Below are positions 43,967 through 53,283 of a stretch of DNA of 64,000 nt, in pieces. Numbering within the stretch: position 1 is the first letter of the stretch; every line of letters begins with the position of its first letter. The DNA is taken from positions 5,928,423 through 5,992,422 of the forward strand of contig NZ_QXHD01000004.1 in assembly GCF_011009555.1 (NCBI RefSeq). The letters run 5' to 3'. The notes under the pieces are model-generated. The model worked only from the letters and a program-made list of their open reading frames with translations, made no database searches and was not told the origin of the DNA. This stretch comes from Adonisia turfae CCMR0081. GTDB lineage: Bacteria > Cyanobacteriota > Cyanobacteriia > Phormidesmidales > Phormidesmidaceae. The position numbers were made by a program, and so were the translations under genes.

Positions 43967-45268
43967 TTGGTTACTACCACATCTTTAAAAACGACAAAAT
44001 CAGATGAGATTTTCGCGGCTGCCCAAAACTTAATGCCTGGGGGCGTTAACTCTCCCGTGCGTGCTTTTAAGTCCGTTGGCGGCCAACCCATTGTATTCGA
44101 CCACGTTAAGGGCTCTCATATTTGGGACGTTGACGGCAATGAATACATCGACTATGTCGGTACTTGGGGGCCTGCTATTTGCGGTCATGCTAATGACGAA
44201 GTGAATGCAGCCCTGATGGAAGCCCTACAAAAGGGAACTAGTTTTGGAGCACCCTGTTACCTGGAAAATGTGCTCGCTGAGAAGGTGATTGCCGCCGTTC
44301 CCAGCATCGAGATGGTACGCTTTGTCAACTCTGGTACCGAAGCCTGTATGTCGGTATTGCGAGTGATGCGGGCATTCACCAAGCGTGAAAAAGTGATCAA
44401 GTTTGAAGGATGCTATCACGGTCATGCAGGTATGTTCCTGGTTAAGGCAGGGTCTGGTGTAGCCACCCTGGGTCTACCGGACTCTCCTGGTGTACCCAAG
44501 AGCACCACAGCAGCTACATTGACTGCGCCTTACAACGATCTTGAGGCTGTCAAAACCCTATTTGAGCAGAATCCCGGTGAAATTGCTGGTGTTATTCTGG
44601 AGCCCATCGTTGGTAACTCTGGCTTTGTGACGCCTGATGCTGGGTTCCTTGAGGGGCTGCGTGAAATAACTCAAGACGATGGTGCATTACTCGTATTTGA
44701 CGAAGTTATGACTGGTTTTCGCATTGCCTATGGTGGTGTGCAAGAGAAGCTTGGCGTCACTCCTGATTTGACCACCTTGGGTAAGATTATTGGCGGTGGT
44801 TTGCCCGTGGGTGCCTATGGTGGTCGCCGCGAGATTATGGAAATGATCGCACCTGCGGGTCCTGTGTATCAGGCTGGTACCTTGTCAGGTAATCCTCTGG
44901 CCATGACTGCCGGTATCAAGACTCTGGAAATTTTGAGTCGCCCTGGTGCTTACGAGCAGCTTGAAGAGAAAACCAACAAGTTGATCACAGGCTTGCTAGA
45001 AATTGCCCGTGAAAATGGCCATGCTGTCTGTGGTGGCAACATCAGCGCTATGTTTGGCCTATTCTTCACTGAAGGACCTGTGCATAACTATGACGATGCT
45101 AAACAATCTGACTTAGCTAAGTTCAGCCGTTTCCACCGTGGCATGTTGGAGCAAGGGGTATACCTGGCACCTTCTCAGTTTGAAGCTGGATTCACGTCTC
45201 TTGCCCACACCGATGATGACATTGCCAATACGTTAGCTGCAGCACGTACTGTTTTGTCTGCGCTCTAA
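43967..45268 (+). CDS. hemL: Glutamate-1-semialdehyde 2,1-aminomutase
   Basis: The 433-residue PLP enzyme makes 5-aminolevulinate from glutamate-1-semialdehyde, the C5 route to haem, chlorophyll and bilins. K273 (TTLGKIIGGGLPVGA) binds PLP; FDEVMTGFR and GCYHGHAGMFLVKAGSG are conserved. Start is TTG 43967 with AAGGAG seven bases upstream, since no ATG lies nearby. A CG-rich inverted repeat lies downstream at about 45306-45329. Confidence 0.97.
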   Translation: MVTTTSLKTTKSDEIFAAAQNLMPGGVNSPVRAFKSVGGQPIVFDHVKGSHIWDVDGNEYIDYVGTWGPAICGHANDEVNAALMEALQKGTSFGAPCYLENVLAEKVIAAVPSIEMVRFVNSGTEACMSVLRVMRAFTKREKVIKFEGCYHGHAGMFLVKAGSGVATLGLPDSPGVPKSTTAATLTAPYNDLEAVKTLFEQNPGEIAGVILEPIVGNSGFVTPDAGFLEGLREITQDDGALLVFDEVMTGFRIAYGGVQEKLGVTPDLTTLGKIIGGGLPVGAYGGRREIMEMIAPAGPVYQAGTLSGNPLAMTAGIKTLEILSRPGAYEQLEEKTNKLITGLLEIARENGHAVCGGNISAMFGLFFTEGPVHNYDDAKQSDLAKFSRFHRGMLEQGVYLAPSQFEAGFTSLAHTDDDIANTLAAARTVLSAL

Positions 45269-45305
45269 AAAGTAAGGGTCGCTTTCAATAAGCGGCCCGC
45301 TATTA

Positions 45306-45329
45306 AAGCCGCCCGCTGTCAAGGCGGTT
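45306..45329. repeat. Inverted repeat after hemL
   Basis: AGCCGCC and GGCGGTT arms with an 8-10 nt loop; a near-palindrome AGCGGCCCGCT lies just before it. No immediate T-run, so a terminator role is only possible. Confidence 0.4.
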
Positions 45330-45414
45330 CGAGGTCAATTACTTTTTATAAACGCATGCTGGGTAATGGTTCATGTGGGCCATTACCTAAGTTTTATTCC
45401 TTCCTCTTTCAAAC

Positions 45415-46173
45415 ATGGACGATATAGATGCTCTCAAAGTTTTAGAAACTGAGGTCGGCTTAGAAACACCTATCGATCCTTTAGATGACATTCCGTTAGA
45501 GGACGATAGACCTCGCTATAACCCTGACCAAATGCTGCCACTGCTAGAGTCAGATGACTTGCAGCAGCGGATGTTGGCAGCCCGTGCGTTCTATAAAATT
45601 CAAGAGCCCCGTGCCATACCTCGTCTGATTGACCTATTAGGTGACGAAAGCCCTCTGGTACGAGTCAATGCGGCCTATGCCCTGGGTCGAAATCCCAGTG
45701 AGACGGCTGTGGATGCTCTGATTGCGCAATTGCAAAATGACTCCCATGGCTATGTGCGTAAAGCTGTGGTTTGGGCCTTAGGTAACTGTCGTAATGAGAA
45801 GGCGGTTGTGCCCCTGGTGGAGGCCATTGAGAATGATATGTCTGTGGTCAGGCTCTGGGCGGCCAGTGCCTTAGGCCAAATGGGAAAAATCAGCTTTGAG
45901 GCGATTTTGAAAGCTATCCCAGCCTTGGTTAAAACCATGCGCAATGACCCAATTGCCATTGTGCGTAGCAATTGTGCCTGGTCCATTGGTGAACTGTGCA
46001 AGGACTTAACCTATAACGTGGTCTATGCAACGGCCATTGATGCACTGATCGAAACCTTTGCCGACGATGAGGATTTAGGTGTGAGGGATGATGCCCGAGC
46101 TGCCATACTCAATTTGGGTGATCCGCGTGGTTTACAAGTCGTCGAAGAAATTGAACAAGAACAAGATTTTTAG
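45415..46173 (+). CDS. HEAT-repeat protein
   Basis: 252 residues with five or six HEAT repeats, for example AIPRLIDLLGDESPLVRVNA and KAVVPLVEAIENDMSVVRLW. They form an alpha-solenoid used as a protein-binding scaffold. Related cyanobacterial proteins include IaiH, which binds IscA, and phycobilin lyase or NblB-type proteins; the sequence resembles IaiH in size, but this is uncertain. It follows hemL on the same strand. Confidence 0.75.
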   Translation: MDDIDALKVLETEVGLETPIDPLDDIPLEDDRPRYNPDQMLPLLESDDLQQRMLAARAFYKIQEPRAIPRLIDLLGDESPLVRVNAAYALGRNPSETAVDALIAQLQNDSHGYVRKAVVWALGNCRNEKAVVPLVEAIENDMSVVRLWAASALGQMGKISFEAILKAIPALVKTMRNDPIAIVRSNCAWSIGELCKDLTYNVVYATAIDALIETFADDEDLGVRDDARAAILNLGDPRGLQVVEEIEQEQDF

Positions 46174-46192
46174 CCCGATTGTCAGTCGGTAC

Positions 46193-46729
46193 CTAATCGC
46201 CTGCAGTCCAGCGAACATAGGGATACTGGCCGACAATTTCCTGATGAGTAATAGTCGCAAAGTACCAGTTTTCATGAGGCTCCGGTGCAATTGGACTGAT
46301 ATCAAAGTGAAAATAAACATGTCCTTCCTCAAACCAAAGGCTGTATAGAGGTCGGTAATGTTCTTCGCTTTCGCCAAGTTTGCCAACGCAATTATAAAAT
46401 TCCGGCGCAAGGGGTGTTCTGAAGGTAACAGAGTACTCCTGGCTATCGATAAATTCGGTTTTTCCTCGGCTGACGCTGGAGACATCAAGCATAATGCCAC
46501 TATTCTCACCAGCTTCGAAGTTGCGATGGGTTTCTTTCCAAAAGCGAACTTCTTGGGGACAACTGCCTGATGTGGCCTCGATTGGAATAATCAAATCGTC
46601 TAGTCGCTCAAAGTCATCACGGCTGGAGGGTGAAAGGCCTTGTGCGAACTGACCAGTCAGCGCTTGCGCAAGCGCAGCTGGACCCATGAGCAACAGGCTA
46701 CCCACAAGCAACACAGGGGTACGAAACAT
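46193..46729 (-). CDS. Hypothetical secreted protein
   Basis: 178 residues with a clear signal peptide (MFRTPVLLVGSLLLMGPAAL, cleavage near AQA). The mature part is acidic with two cysteines (GSCPQE and YNCVGK) that may form a disulfide. No family recognised. It is convergent with the HEAT-repeat gene, 19 bases away. Confidence 0.65.
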   Translation of the reverse strand: MFRTPVLLVGSLLLMGPAALAQALTGQFAQGLSPSSRDDFERLDDLIIPIEATSGSCPQEVRFWKETHRNFEAGENSGIMLDVSSVSRGKTEFIDSQEYSVTFRTPLAPEFYNCVGKLGESEEHYRPLYSLWFEEGHVYFHFDISPIAPEPHENWYFATITHQEIVGQYPYVRWTAGD

Positions 46730-46798
46730 AGAGAGAGCTATTAAGGAATTCTGGAAACAACTTCAGTAAGTGATTAGGCATTTTCGTATTGCATGGCT

Positions 46799-46896
46799 GC
46801 GAAGGGCGTAAGCTTCACAAAAATCGTCAACCTATCAAAATTTCCCGGATGAAATCATCAGGTATCCAGGTCGTACATTGCTTAACGCCCTTTTGC
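46799..46896 (+). promoter_or_regulatory. Inverted-repeat leader before the symporter
   Basis: GAAGGGCGTAAGC (46801-46813) is complementary, with a single bulge, to 46880-46892. The enclosed 66 bases contain a short GATG-AAAT-CATC hairpin. It lies 65 bases upstream of the symporter start and could be a structured leader or a terminator. No known riboswitch consensus was recognised. Confidence 0.35.
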
Positions 46897-46960
46897 GACA
46901 GTTGATCACCGTGTGGGATGATTTGGGCTGTCGCTTCAGAATCTCCAATAGTTCACACCC

Positions 46961-48757
46961 ATGCTGCTAATTGATTGGCTGATTGTGTTGGCCTATCTCA
47001 TTTTTACGATGGTGTTAGGCGTCTACTTATCGCGTAAAGCCTCTGGAAGTTTAGTTGACTTTTTTGTCTCGGGTCGGTCATTGCCATGGTGGTTAGCGGG
47101 CACAAGTATGGCTGCTACCACATTCTCCATCGATACTCCGTTATATGTGGCAGGTGTGGTCGGCTCCCGTGGCATTGCTGGTAACTGGGAGTGGTGGAGC
47201 TTTGGCATTGCCCACGTCGTGATGATTTATATTTTTGCGCGGCTGTGGCGACGGTCTGAAGTGGTGACCGATGCTGAACTCACAGAAATTCGCTATGGCG
47301 GCAAAACGGCTGCCTTATTGCGAGGTGTGAAAGCATTTCTGTTTGCGGTACCCATTAATTGCATTGGTATCGGCTATGCCATGTTAGCCATGGTCAAAGT
47401 GGTGGATGCTCTTGAACTTTGGCAAAGTTTGGGCATTGAACCCAATCAGAGCATGAAGCTCTGGAGCGTGATTGTTGTCAGTATTTTGGTGCTGTTTTAC
47501 GCAGGCTTTTCGGGGCTGTGGGGGGTGGTCGCTACGGATTTTTTCCAATTCTTCCTGGCTCTCTTTGGAGCGATTGTGGTTGCGATCGCATCCGTCATCT
47601 CCGTTGGTGGCATGCAAAACCTGATCAATCAGGCCCAAACCAATACTGATTTCGATATTCTTAGCATCTTACCCATCACCTTTAACGGTGGCCTTGGTTG
47701 GAGTACGGTCGCCGGTATTCCCGCCAGTGCCTTTACAGCCTATGTCTTTTTACAATGGTGGGCCTTTCGTCGTAGTGATGGGGGTGGAGAATTCATCCAG
47801 CGTCTGGTTGCCGCTAAAAACGAGAGTGAGGCTGAGAAAGCGGCCTGGTTTTTCAATATTTTGCACTACGTCATTCGCACCTGGCCCTGGATTATTGTGG
47901 CGCTGGCTGCTGTGGCCATTTATCCAGACTTGGCCGATCGCGAATTGGGATATCCCAAGCTCATGCTCGACTTTTTACCTCCTGTACTGCTGGGCTTAGT
48001 GGTCGCATCGTTGATTGCCGCTTTTATGAGCACGGTGTCAACGCTCATTAACTGGGGGGCTTCATATTTAACGAATGATCTCTACGGTCGCTTTATCAAT
48101 CCAGACGCTACCCAGGCTGAATTAGTCAATGTTGGTCGCATGACGTCAGTAATGGTGACGGCCCTGGGAGCCACAGCAGCCTTTTTTGCCTCAGATGTGG
48201 CGACTGTTTTCCGCCTGGTGATTGCCATTGGCACCGGTCCTGGATTAGTTCTGATTTTGCGCTGGTTCTGGTGGCGGATTAATGCGGCAGCAGAGCTAAG
48301 TTCGATGGTTGCTGGATTCCTGATTGGTTTATTGACTAGCAGTGCACCTTGGTTTCAAATTGATGATTTTGGTTTGCGTCTACTCGTCACGGCTGGTATG
48401 ACTACTGTGATTTGGGTGATCGCTATGTTTGCTACCCCCCCAGAATCAGACGAAACCTTGGACAACTTTTATCGTCGTGTCCGACCCGGTGGTCCTGGTT
48501 GGCAAAAACAGCGACAGCGTACAGGGGTAAGACCGTTGCAAAATCTGGGTTTAGAGTTTAAGCGGGTAATTGCGTCACTACTACTGCTTTTTGGTGCCAT
48601 GTTTGCCGTGGGCGGTTTCTTATTGCTCAATTCTTTAGGGGGCTGGCTATCGCTAATTGTGGCCGTAGCAGGGTGGTTCTGGTTACGCCACTTAAATCGG
48701 CAACCCATCGTACCGGTGCCTCGCCCAGGGTTAGACGACGATGATATTTTGCCGTAG
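46961..48757 (+). CDS. Sodium:solute symporter family protein
   Basis: 598 residues with about 14 membrane helices, belonging to the SSS family (LeuT-like fold, sodium-driven). The N-terminus LIFTMVLGVYLSRKASGSLV with DFFVSGRSLPWW is typical. The substrate is unknown; family members carry amino acids, sugars, urea or carboxylates. It ends in a short cytoplasmic acidic tail. The leader contains an inverted repeat. Confidence 0.88.
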   Translation: MLLIDWLIVLAYLIFTMVLGVYLSRKASGSLVDFFVSGRSLPWWLAGTSMAATTFSIDTPLYVAGVVGSRGIAGNWEWWSFGIAHVVMIYIFARLWRRSEVVTDAELTEIRYGGKTAALLRGVKAFLFAVPINCIGIGYAMLAMVKVVDALELWQSLGIEPNQSMKLWSVIVVSILVLFYAGFSGLWGVVATDFFQFFLALFGAIVVAIASVISVGGMQNLINQAQTNTDFDILSILPITFNGGLGWSTVAGIPASAFTAYVFLQWWAFRRSDGGGEFIQRLVAAKNESEAEKAAWFFNILHYVIRTWPWIIVALAAVAIYPDLADRELGYPKLMLDFLPPVLLGLVVASLIAAFMSTVSTLINWGASYLTNDLYGRFINPDATQAELVNVGRMTSVMVTALGATAAFFASDVATVFRLVIAIGTGPGLVLILRWFWWRINAAAELSSMVAGFLIGLLTSSAPWFQIDDFGLRLLVTAGMTTVIWVIAMFATPPESDETLDNFYRRVRPGGPGWQKQRQRTGVRPLQNLGLEFKRVIASLLLLFGAMFAVGGFLLLNSLGGWLSLIVAVAGWFWLRHLNRQPIVPVPRPGLDDDDILP

Positions 48758-48837
48758 CCAGTCAGGCTTACCCTCAACAAAACGTTACGATACTTAATAG
48801 ATAACTGTTAACCCACTCTGAGACTCGGATCTAAATC

Positions 48838-49017
48838 ATGTCCATCATTCGCTCCTACGTTATTCCGTTTCTGATTTTGCTCGTCTTTCTAGTGGCGATG
48901 GTGGCTGTTAGTGCGCGAATCTGGCTGCCGAGCGACATGCTGGCCCCAGCTCCCATGGATGGTGATGACCTGGCTATGATGGGTAAAGCCCTACTGCTGA
49001 ATGGATTTGGAGTTTGA
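48838..49017 (+). CDS. Small single-span membrane protein
   Basis: 59 codons: MSIIRSYVIPFLILLVFLV as the membrane helix, then VSARIWLPSDMLAPAPMDG. The helix with a positive-inside N-terminus is credible. The last 17 bases overlap the start of the GNAT gene, suggesting translational coupling. A small conserved cyanobacterial protein resembling this seems likely, but I cannot name it. Confidence 0.55.
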   Translation: MSIIRSYVIPFLILLVFLVAMVAVSARIWLPSDMLAPAPMDGDDLAMMGKALLLNGFGV

Positions 49018-49498
49018 TTGGCCCCCAGGGTATCGCTTAGTTCAAGGATCTAGTTTGGATCGGGCAAGGTTGCTTGCCACCATGGGTAATGCCTATGCAG
49101 AATTAGGTGCTACCCAGCTAGGCCATTTGACGAAAACCGTTGAACTATATCTTGAAGGCCCTTCAGCCCTGTGGTGGTTAGAGAAGTCGGAGAGCGGTGC
49201 TCGTGTCGGTTTCACGGCTACTACTACGGGAGAATCCTTGGGCTGTCTATGGTTAGGGCAATCTATGAATCAGTTAACCGGGGCATTGCAGGCCTATATT
49301 TATCTGGTCTATGTCTCCCCTGGCTACCGCCGCCAAGGCCTGGGTCGTCAGCTGATGCAATACGCCAAAAACTGGGCCAAGGCTCAAGGCTATGACCAGC
49401 TTAGCCTTCAGGTATTTACAGATAATTTAGCTGCCCTCAGCCTTTACAACAGCCTAGGTTATGAGTCTAAGGCGACGCTGTTAACATTAGACCTATAG
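49001..49498 (+). CDS. GNAT family N-acetyltransferase
   Basis: 165 residues. The acetyl-CoA loop is VSPGYRRQGLGRQLMQYA (about residues 108-125, Q/RxxGxG/A), followed by NLAALSLYNSLGYES, the usual C-terminal GNAT signature. The acceptor is unknown. Its ATG lies inside the upstream small gene, overlapping by 17 bases. Confidence 0.85.
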   Translation: MDLEFDWPPGYRLVQGSSLDRARLLATMGNAYAELGATQLGHLTKTVELYLEGPSALWWLEKSESGARVGFTATTTGESLGCLWLGQSMNQLTGALQAYIYLVYVSPGYRRQGLGRQLMQYAKNWAKAQGYDQLSLQVFTDNLAALSLYNSLGYESKATLLTLDL

Positions 49499-49537
49499 CG
49501 TAAAAGCTGCTCTTTGAGACTCTACTATGCCCGTAGC

Positions 49538-50029
49538 CTAACGATAATTTTGGAATTGCAAAGCAACGGGCCAATCTTCTTGCTTAATTAGCTGAATTGC
49601 ATTTTGCAAATCATCCTTGGACTTAGCTGAAATTCGCACTGCATCCCCTTGAATCGATGCTTGAACCTTTTTCAGGTTGTCACGAATCATCTTGGAGATT
49701 TTTTTTGCAACCTCCTGGCTTAAGCCCTTTTTCAACTCAATATCCTGGCGCACACGATTGCCACTGGCCGCATCAATATTGCCAAAGTCGAAAATCTTCA
49801 TAGATAGATTTCGCCGGGCGGCTTTGGTCTGAATCAGCGTATGCACTGCTTCAAGGGTCATTTCACTGGCGGTTTCAATGGCAATATTGGTCTCACCTAA
49901 GTCCAGCGTGGTTTTAGTATCTTTGAGGTCGTAGCGGCTTTTTAGTTCACGACGTACCTGATCAAGGGCATTGACTAGTTCTTGACGGTCAAAATCGCTG
50001 ACCACATCAAATGAATAGGTAGAAGCCAT
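49538..50029 (-). CDS. yajQ: YajQ family nucleotide-binding protein
   Basis: 163 residues starting ATG 50029 (MASTYSFDVVSDFDRQELVN). The two-domain DUF520 fold is covered: DTKTTLDLGETNIAIE, RQDIELKKGLSQEVAKKI and ISAKSKDDLQNAIQLI. YajQ proteins bind nucleic acid or, in some bacteria, cyclic di-GMP. Length is normal. Confidence 0.92.
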   Translation of the reverse strand: MASTYSFDVVSDFDRQELVNALDQVRRELKSRYDLKDTKTTLDLGETNIAIETASEMTLEAVHTLIQTKAARRNLSMKIFDFGNIDAASGNRVRQDIELKKGLSQEVAKKISKMIRDNLKKVQASIQGDAVRISAKSKDDLQNAIQLIKQEDWPVALQFQNYR

Positions 50030-50061
50030 TAGCAAGGTGAATGGAGAGTATTAGGCCGTAG

Positions 50062-50078
50062 GGTGGGCATTGCCCACC
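50062..50078. repeat. Short palindrome upstream of yajQ
   Basis: GGTGGGCA-T-TGCCCACC, perfect arms of 8 bp. The GGTGGGCA type is frequent as a dispersed repeat in cyanobacteria. It lies between the yajQ start and the end of the MAPEG gene. Confidence 0.7.
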
Positions 50079-50108
50079 ATCTAGAGATGGAAAGCGCGAG
50101 GCTAAAAA

Positions 50109-50546
50109 CTATTGTAGCCAGATGGTTTTACAACTCATGAAATAGAGGCTGAAGATGCTGAGACTACCGATGCCAAACATTAGCGATCGCAACGATGCCA
50201 CATTCAGAATGTAAAATACCGAAAACAGCAGCCGAGCAACTAGATAAGCGACAACAGCTGATAGCGCAGCCGTACTGTCTTGCCCTGTAATGTAGGCCAT
50301 GACAGCAGCTGGAGAATAGATAATAAATGACTCAAACGAATTTTGATGGGCCCAGTTAGCCCGCATCGCATAGTTCGGTAGCTTATCCGTATAAAAGCGT
50401 GGACGAGCCAAAGCCTCTATGGGATCGTCCATAGATTGAGCTAACTTAACTCGCTCTGAAGCCACCACCAGGTAGGGCACATAAATTAGAAAGGCCGCCA
50501 CTGGCAGACTATACAAAAAAAGATTAGGCAGGGATAGTAAGCTCAC
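50109..50546 (-). CDS. MAPEG family membrane protein
   Basis: 145 residues from GTG 50546, with four hydrophobic helices. ARPRFYTDKLPNYAMRANWAHQNSFES is typical of MAPEG, whose animal members are glutathione- and eicosanoid-linked enzymes; bacterial roles are mostly unknown. The N-helix is a signal anchor. The gene stands alone. Confidence 0.85.
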   Translation of the reverse strand: MSLLSLPNLFLYSLPVAAFLIYVPYLVVASERVKLAQSMDDPIEALARPRFYTDKLPNYAMRANWAHQNSFESFIIYSPAAVMAYITGQDSTAALSAVVAYLVARLLFSVFYILNVASLRSLMFGIGSLSIFSLYFMSCKTIWLQ

Positions 50547-50663
50547 AGATCCAGTGTTCTAGCATTAATAAGGAAATGATTCAGGTCATAAAGCTTCAGA
50601 TTCATGACCAACGACTTACCTAGAGATAGTCATCTATAGACAATTGGATAGGACCTCACCGTC

Positions 50664-51179
50664 CTAATCAAAATAGAACAGCGTTACAATCTTGCGCTGT
50701 TCCTCAGCATCCTTACAGGTTTGCAACAGTGTATTACTGTCATGAAATGCAAAACAGATCAGTTGTTGACAGCGGGAAATAATTTCTTGGTTGCAGAGTG
50801 AACTGGCCTCTGCCAGCTCTAGTCGATCATTAGCCGAATTTTCAACCAGGTGAATCACTGAATCCAGCTGTTCACGAGATTCACGCGGTTGACGTTCTAA
50901 ACTTTGCGGCAGAATAACCGTCAGCAAGTTCGGATCTGCCTTCATTGCCCCACGGATGGCTGCGGCATTAGTCCCAGTCGCCCCAGAGGTCAACAGACGA
51001 TTGCCGCCAAGTACCAATGCGTAGCTCATGAGCTCAATGAGGCGCAAATGGGTAATAGGTACATGTCTGGAACCCAAGATAGCAATGCGCTTAGAGCCAG
51101 ACTGCTGAATGGCAGCAAGCTCCTGCAAAAAATCATCTACCTTAAGCGATTCGATGGGAGTATCAAGGGACTGACTCAA
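50664..51179 (-). CDS. DprA/LOG-like Rossmann-fold protein
   Basis: 171 residues, start TTG 51179, no ATG near. RIAILGSRHVPITHLRLIEL and LLTSGATGTNAAAIRGAM resemble the nucleotide-binding GSR and SGxAxGxD motifs of the DprA/SMF and LOG superfamily, although the second motif departs from both. It may bind DNA or a nucleotide. Not a full DprA, because the C-terminal winged helix is absent. Cyanobacterial homologues carry recombination-mediator annotations. Confidence 0.6.
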   Translation of the reverse strand: MSQSLDTPIESLKVDDFLQELAAIQQSGSKRIAILGSRHVPITHLRLIELMSYALVLGGNRLLTSGATGTNAAAIRGAMKADPNLLTVILPQSLERQPRESREQLDSVIHLVENSANDRLELAEASSLCNQEIISRCQQLICFAFHDSNTLLQTCKDAEEQRKIVTLFYFD

Positions 51180-51288
51180 GGGTTTATATAGTTTTAATGA
51201 AGGGACTGGCCAATTCTACCAAACCCTTGTCCCCAAGCCTTGATATCCATAATTTCTGACTGACTTCTAATGGCTTCCTAGGTCAGCC

Positions 51289-52374
51289 TTAAGCCGTTAC
51301 CGCCGGTGATGACAAATTTAACTCAGCCATGAGTCTATCTACATCAAAGTGTTGTTCCATCAGTAATTGAATGCATTGCACCTTAATAGGCTCCTGCAAT
51401 CGAACTTCCTGAAATGACTTCTCAATGATTTCGACCGTCGTCAGGGTATCTAGGTCAACTGACAAGATGGGGACTTCTAGATCTTGAGCACGGCTAGTGA
51501 TATCTGGGCGCGGAGCAATATGTCCTGTCAAGATCAGGCACTGGGTCGACGTTTCCAAAGCAGCCAGCTGAATATCAGCCCGGTCACCACCCGTAATAAC
51601 GGCCATATTGTCAGCTTTGCGGAAATACTTGAGGGCCGAGTTGACGTTCATGGCTCCAATGCTTAAGCTCTGCACCATCAGATCCATACGCTCTTCACAG
51701 CAAAGGACCTCAGCTTTGAGTTGATGCACAAGCTCTCCGACACTGACGCTGCGCATTAGCGGAGTGCTGGGTAAAATACCCAAAACTGGTATCCCATGAC
51801 GTTCGAGACAGGTCTTAACGTTGGTGTTTACATCCTGCAGTTGATCCATGGGGACATCATTAATCAAAACACCCATGAGTCGATCACCGAGCTTTTGCTT
51901 AGCAGCCAAAAGACCATCAACAATCAACACAGAATGAAATCTTGCCACCAGCATGACTTGAGCTTCGGTTACCTTCGCTAGCTGAGTGAGCGACAAGCCA
52001 AACAACGTCCCTTCCTCGAGGGTGCCTGGTCCTTCAATCAGCAATAGATCTTCCCCTTGACCACCTAGATATGTAGCCATTTGTTGGGGGTCGATCGCAG
52101 AGTTTTCTTCCGTCAACTGTTTCTGGATTGTCTGCGCATCCAGAGATAGCAGCGTTGGACGCAGCCGCGATGTCGGTAGCTCTAAAATTTTGGAAATGAA
52201 TCGAACATCTTCATCGATACCAGCCTCATCGCTAGGACAAGTACCAACGGGTTTGGCATAGGCGATATCAATACCGCGATCCTGAAGCTGCAAGGCCAAC
52301 CCGGTTATGGTGGCCGACTTGCCGCTGTAGGGCTCTGTTGAGCCAATCAGCAGGTGCTTTGATGGATTGGGCAC
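51289..52374 (-). CDS. BioD-like and DRTGG-domain protein (phosphotransacetylase-family annotation)
   Basis: 361 residues. GTG 52374 (MPNPSKHLLIGSTEPYSGKS) has AGGAG seven bases upstream, so it is preferred to ATG 52419 and TTG 52443. The N-terminal domain is a BioD/CobQ-type P-loop (GSTEPYSGKSATITG), and the C-terminal DRTGG domain (from about residue 210; VITGGDRADIQLAAL) resembles the regulatory part of long phosphotransacetylases. The acetyltransferase domain is missing, so the family name is misleading. Role unknown. Confidence 0.78.
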   Translation of the reverse strand: MPNPSKHLLIGSTEPYSGKSATITGLALQLQDRGIDIAYAKPVGTCPSDEAGIDEDVRFISKILELPTSRLRPTLLSLDAQTIQKQLTEENSAIDPQQMATYLGGQGEDLLLIEGPGTLEEGTLFGLSLTQLAKVTEAQVMLVARFHSVLIVDGLLAAKQKLGDRLMGVLINDVPMDQLQDVNTNVKTCLERHGIPVLGILPSTPLMRSVSVGELVHQLKAEVLCCEERMDLMVQSLSIGAMNVNSALKYFRKADNMAVITGGDRADIQLAALETSTQCLILTGHIAPRPDITSRAQDLEVPILSVDLDTLTTVEIIEKSFQEVRLQEPIKVQCIQLLMEQHFDVDRLMAELNLSSPAVTA

Positions 52375-52500
52375 ACTATAACTCCTAACTACCAATAGGG
52401 CTACCCCCCATTGTGCCATGGAGAGCTGTTCGCAATTGGACAAAACCTTAACTTTTACCGAAGTGTTTTGATTAGGTGCTTAACATGTTCAGGGCCTAAA

Positions 52501-52544
52501 AATAAGCGTCGTGCAGTTGACTACAGTACTACACGACGCTTATT
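52501..52544 (-). terminator. Terminator downstream of the EbsA-like gene
   Basis: AATAAGCGTCGTG (52501-52513) pairs perfectly with CACGACGCTTATT (52532-52544), with an 18-nt loop; on the minus strand it is followed by TTTTTAGG. It lies between two minus-strand genes. Confidence 0.85.
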
Positions 52545-52607
52545 GGTATATGACTTAAATCAGGTTGAGGGCTTAGTGAACACCGAACTCATTAGCGGTG
52601 CCATAAC

Positions 52608-52982
52608 TTACTCATCCATTCTTAGCAGCCTGCGGTAAAAGGATTTGGAAAAGTCAGGAGACCGCTTTAGACGCATAGCAGTCACTACATCGATTAGAAA
52701 ATCAACAAATTCAAAGGTGGCCATGGTGATTTCATAGGTTAGTTCGGCATCACCATCAAATTGCATCCGACATTGAGTTAAGTCAGCAGGCAACATTGAC
52801 ACATTCCAGGTTGCTAAAAAGGCAATGCTTTCACCGCCTTCGATCCGGCGCTCCCCTTCAAGGTTTCCACGTTTATAAAGGCCAATGGCATAGGGGAGAG
52901 CCTTACGTTTATTGCCCTGGTAATAGGGCATATAAACACCGACATCTTGTTTGGGAGCGGGCTGAATGTCTGCAATAGGCAT
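52608..52982 (-). CDS. ebsA: EbsA-like type IV pilus protein
   Basis: 124 residues from ATG 52982 (a TTG start at 53009 adds nine residues). The stretch VYMPYYQGNKRKALPYAIG, then LYKRGNLEGERRIEGGESI and ATWNVSMLPADLTQCRMQFDG, matches what I recall of EbsA, a pilus assembly and biofilm-suppression protein in cyanobacteria. No other pil gene is adjacent. A basic C-terminus follows. The assignment is from memory of the family. Confidence 0.65.
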   Translation of the reverse strand: MPIADIQPAPKQDVGVYMPYYQGNKRKALPYAIGLYKRGNLEGERRIEGGESIAFLATWNVSMLPADLTQCRMQFDGDAELTYEITMATFEFVDFLIDVVTAMRLKRSPDFSKSFYRRLLRMDE

Positions 52983-53030
52983 GGCGTTTAGCAGTGGAAT
53001 CTGTCTCAAGACATAGTGAACTTAGGCAAA

Positions 53031-53070
53031 TAGAGGCGTCAAGTAAACGCCTCTAGGTCTGGCTAGACCT
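53031..53070. other. Two adjacent hairpins in the ebsA/mgdA divergent region
   Basis: TAGAGGCGT (53031-53039) with ACGCCTCTA (53047-53055), then AGGTCT-GGCT-AGACCT (53055-53070). They could be leader structures of ebsA. The rest of the 300-bp region has only an AT-rich promoter-like stretch before the glycosyltransferase. Confidence 0.5.
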
Positions 53071-53283
53071 TGGTTCTTATCTGTTGCAGGGGCGCAGCGC
53101 GTCAGTAACCAAGATGTCTGCAACTTAATTCTGCCGAGCACTAGTGTACCCACAGAAACCTTTGCCTCAAGCACCTCAAAATAAGAGGATTTCAGAGAAG
53201 GTGTGTCTAAAGAAGATACTGTGTAACAGATTTTAATAAGATATTAATAACCTGTAACCCAACAACCCTATTACACGGAACCT

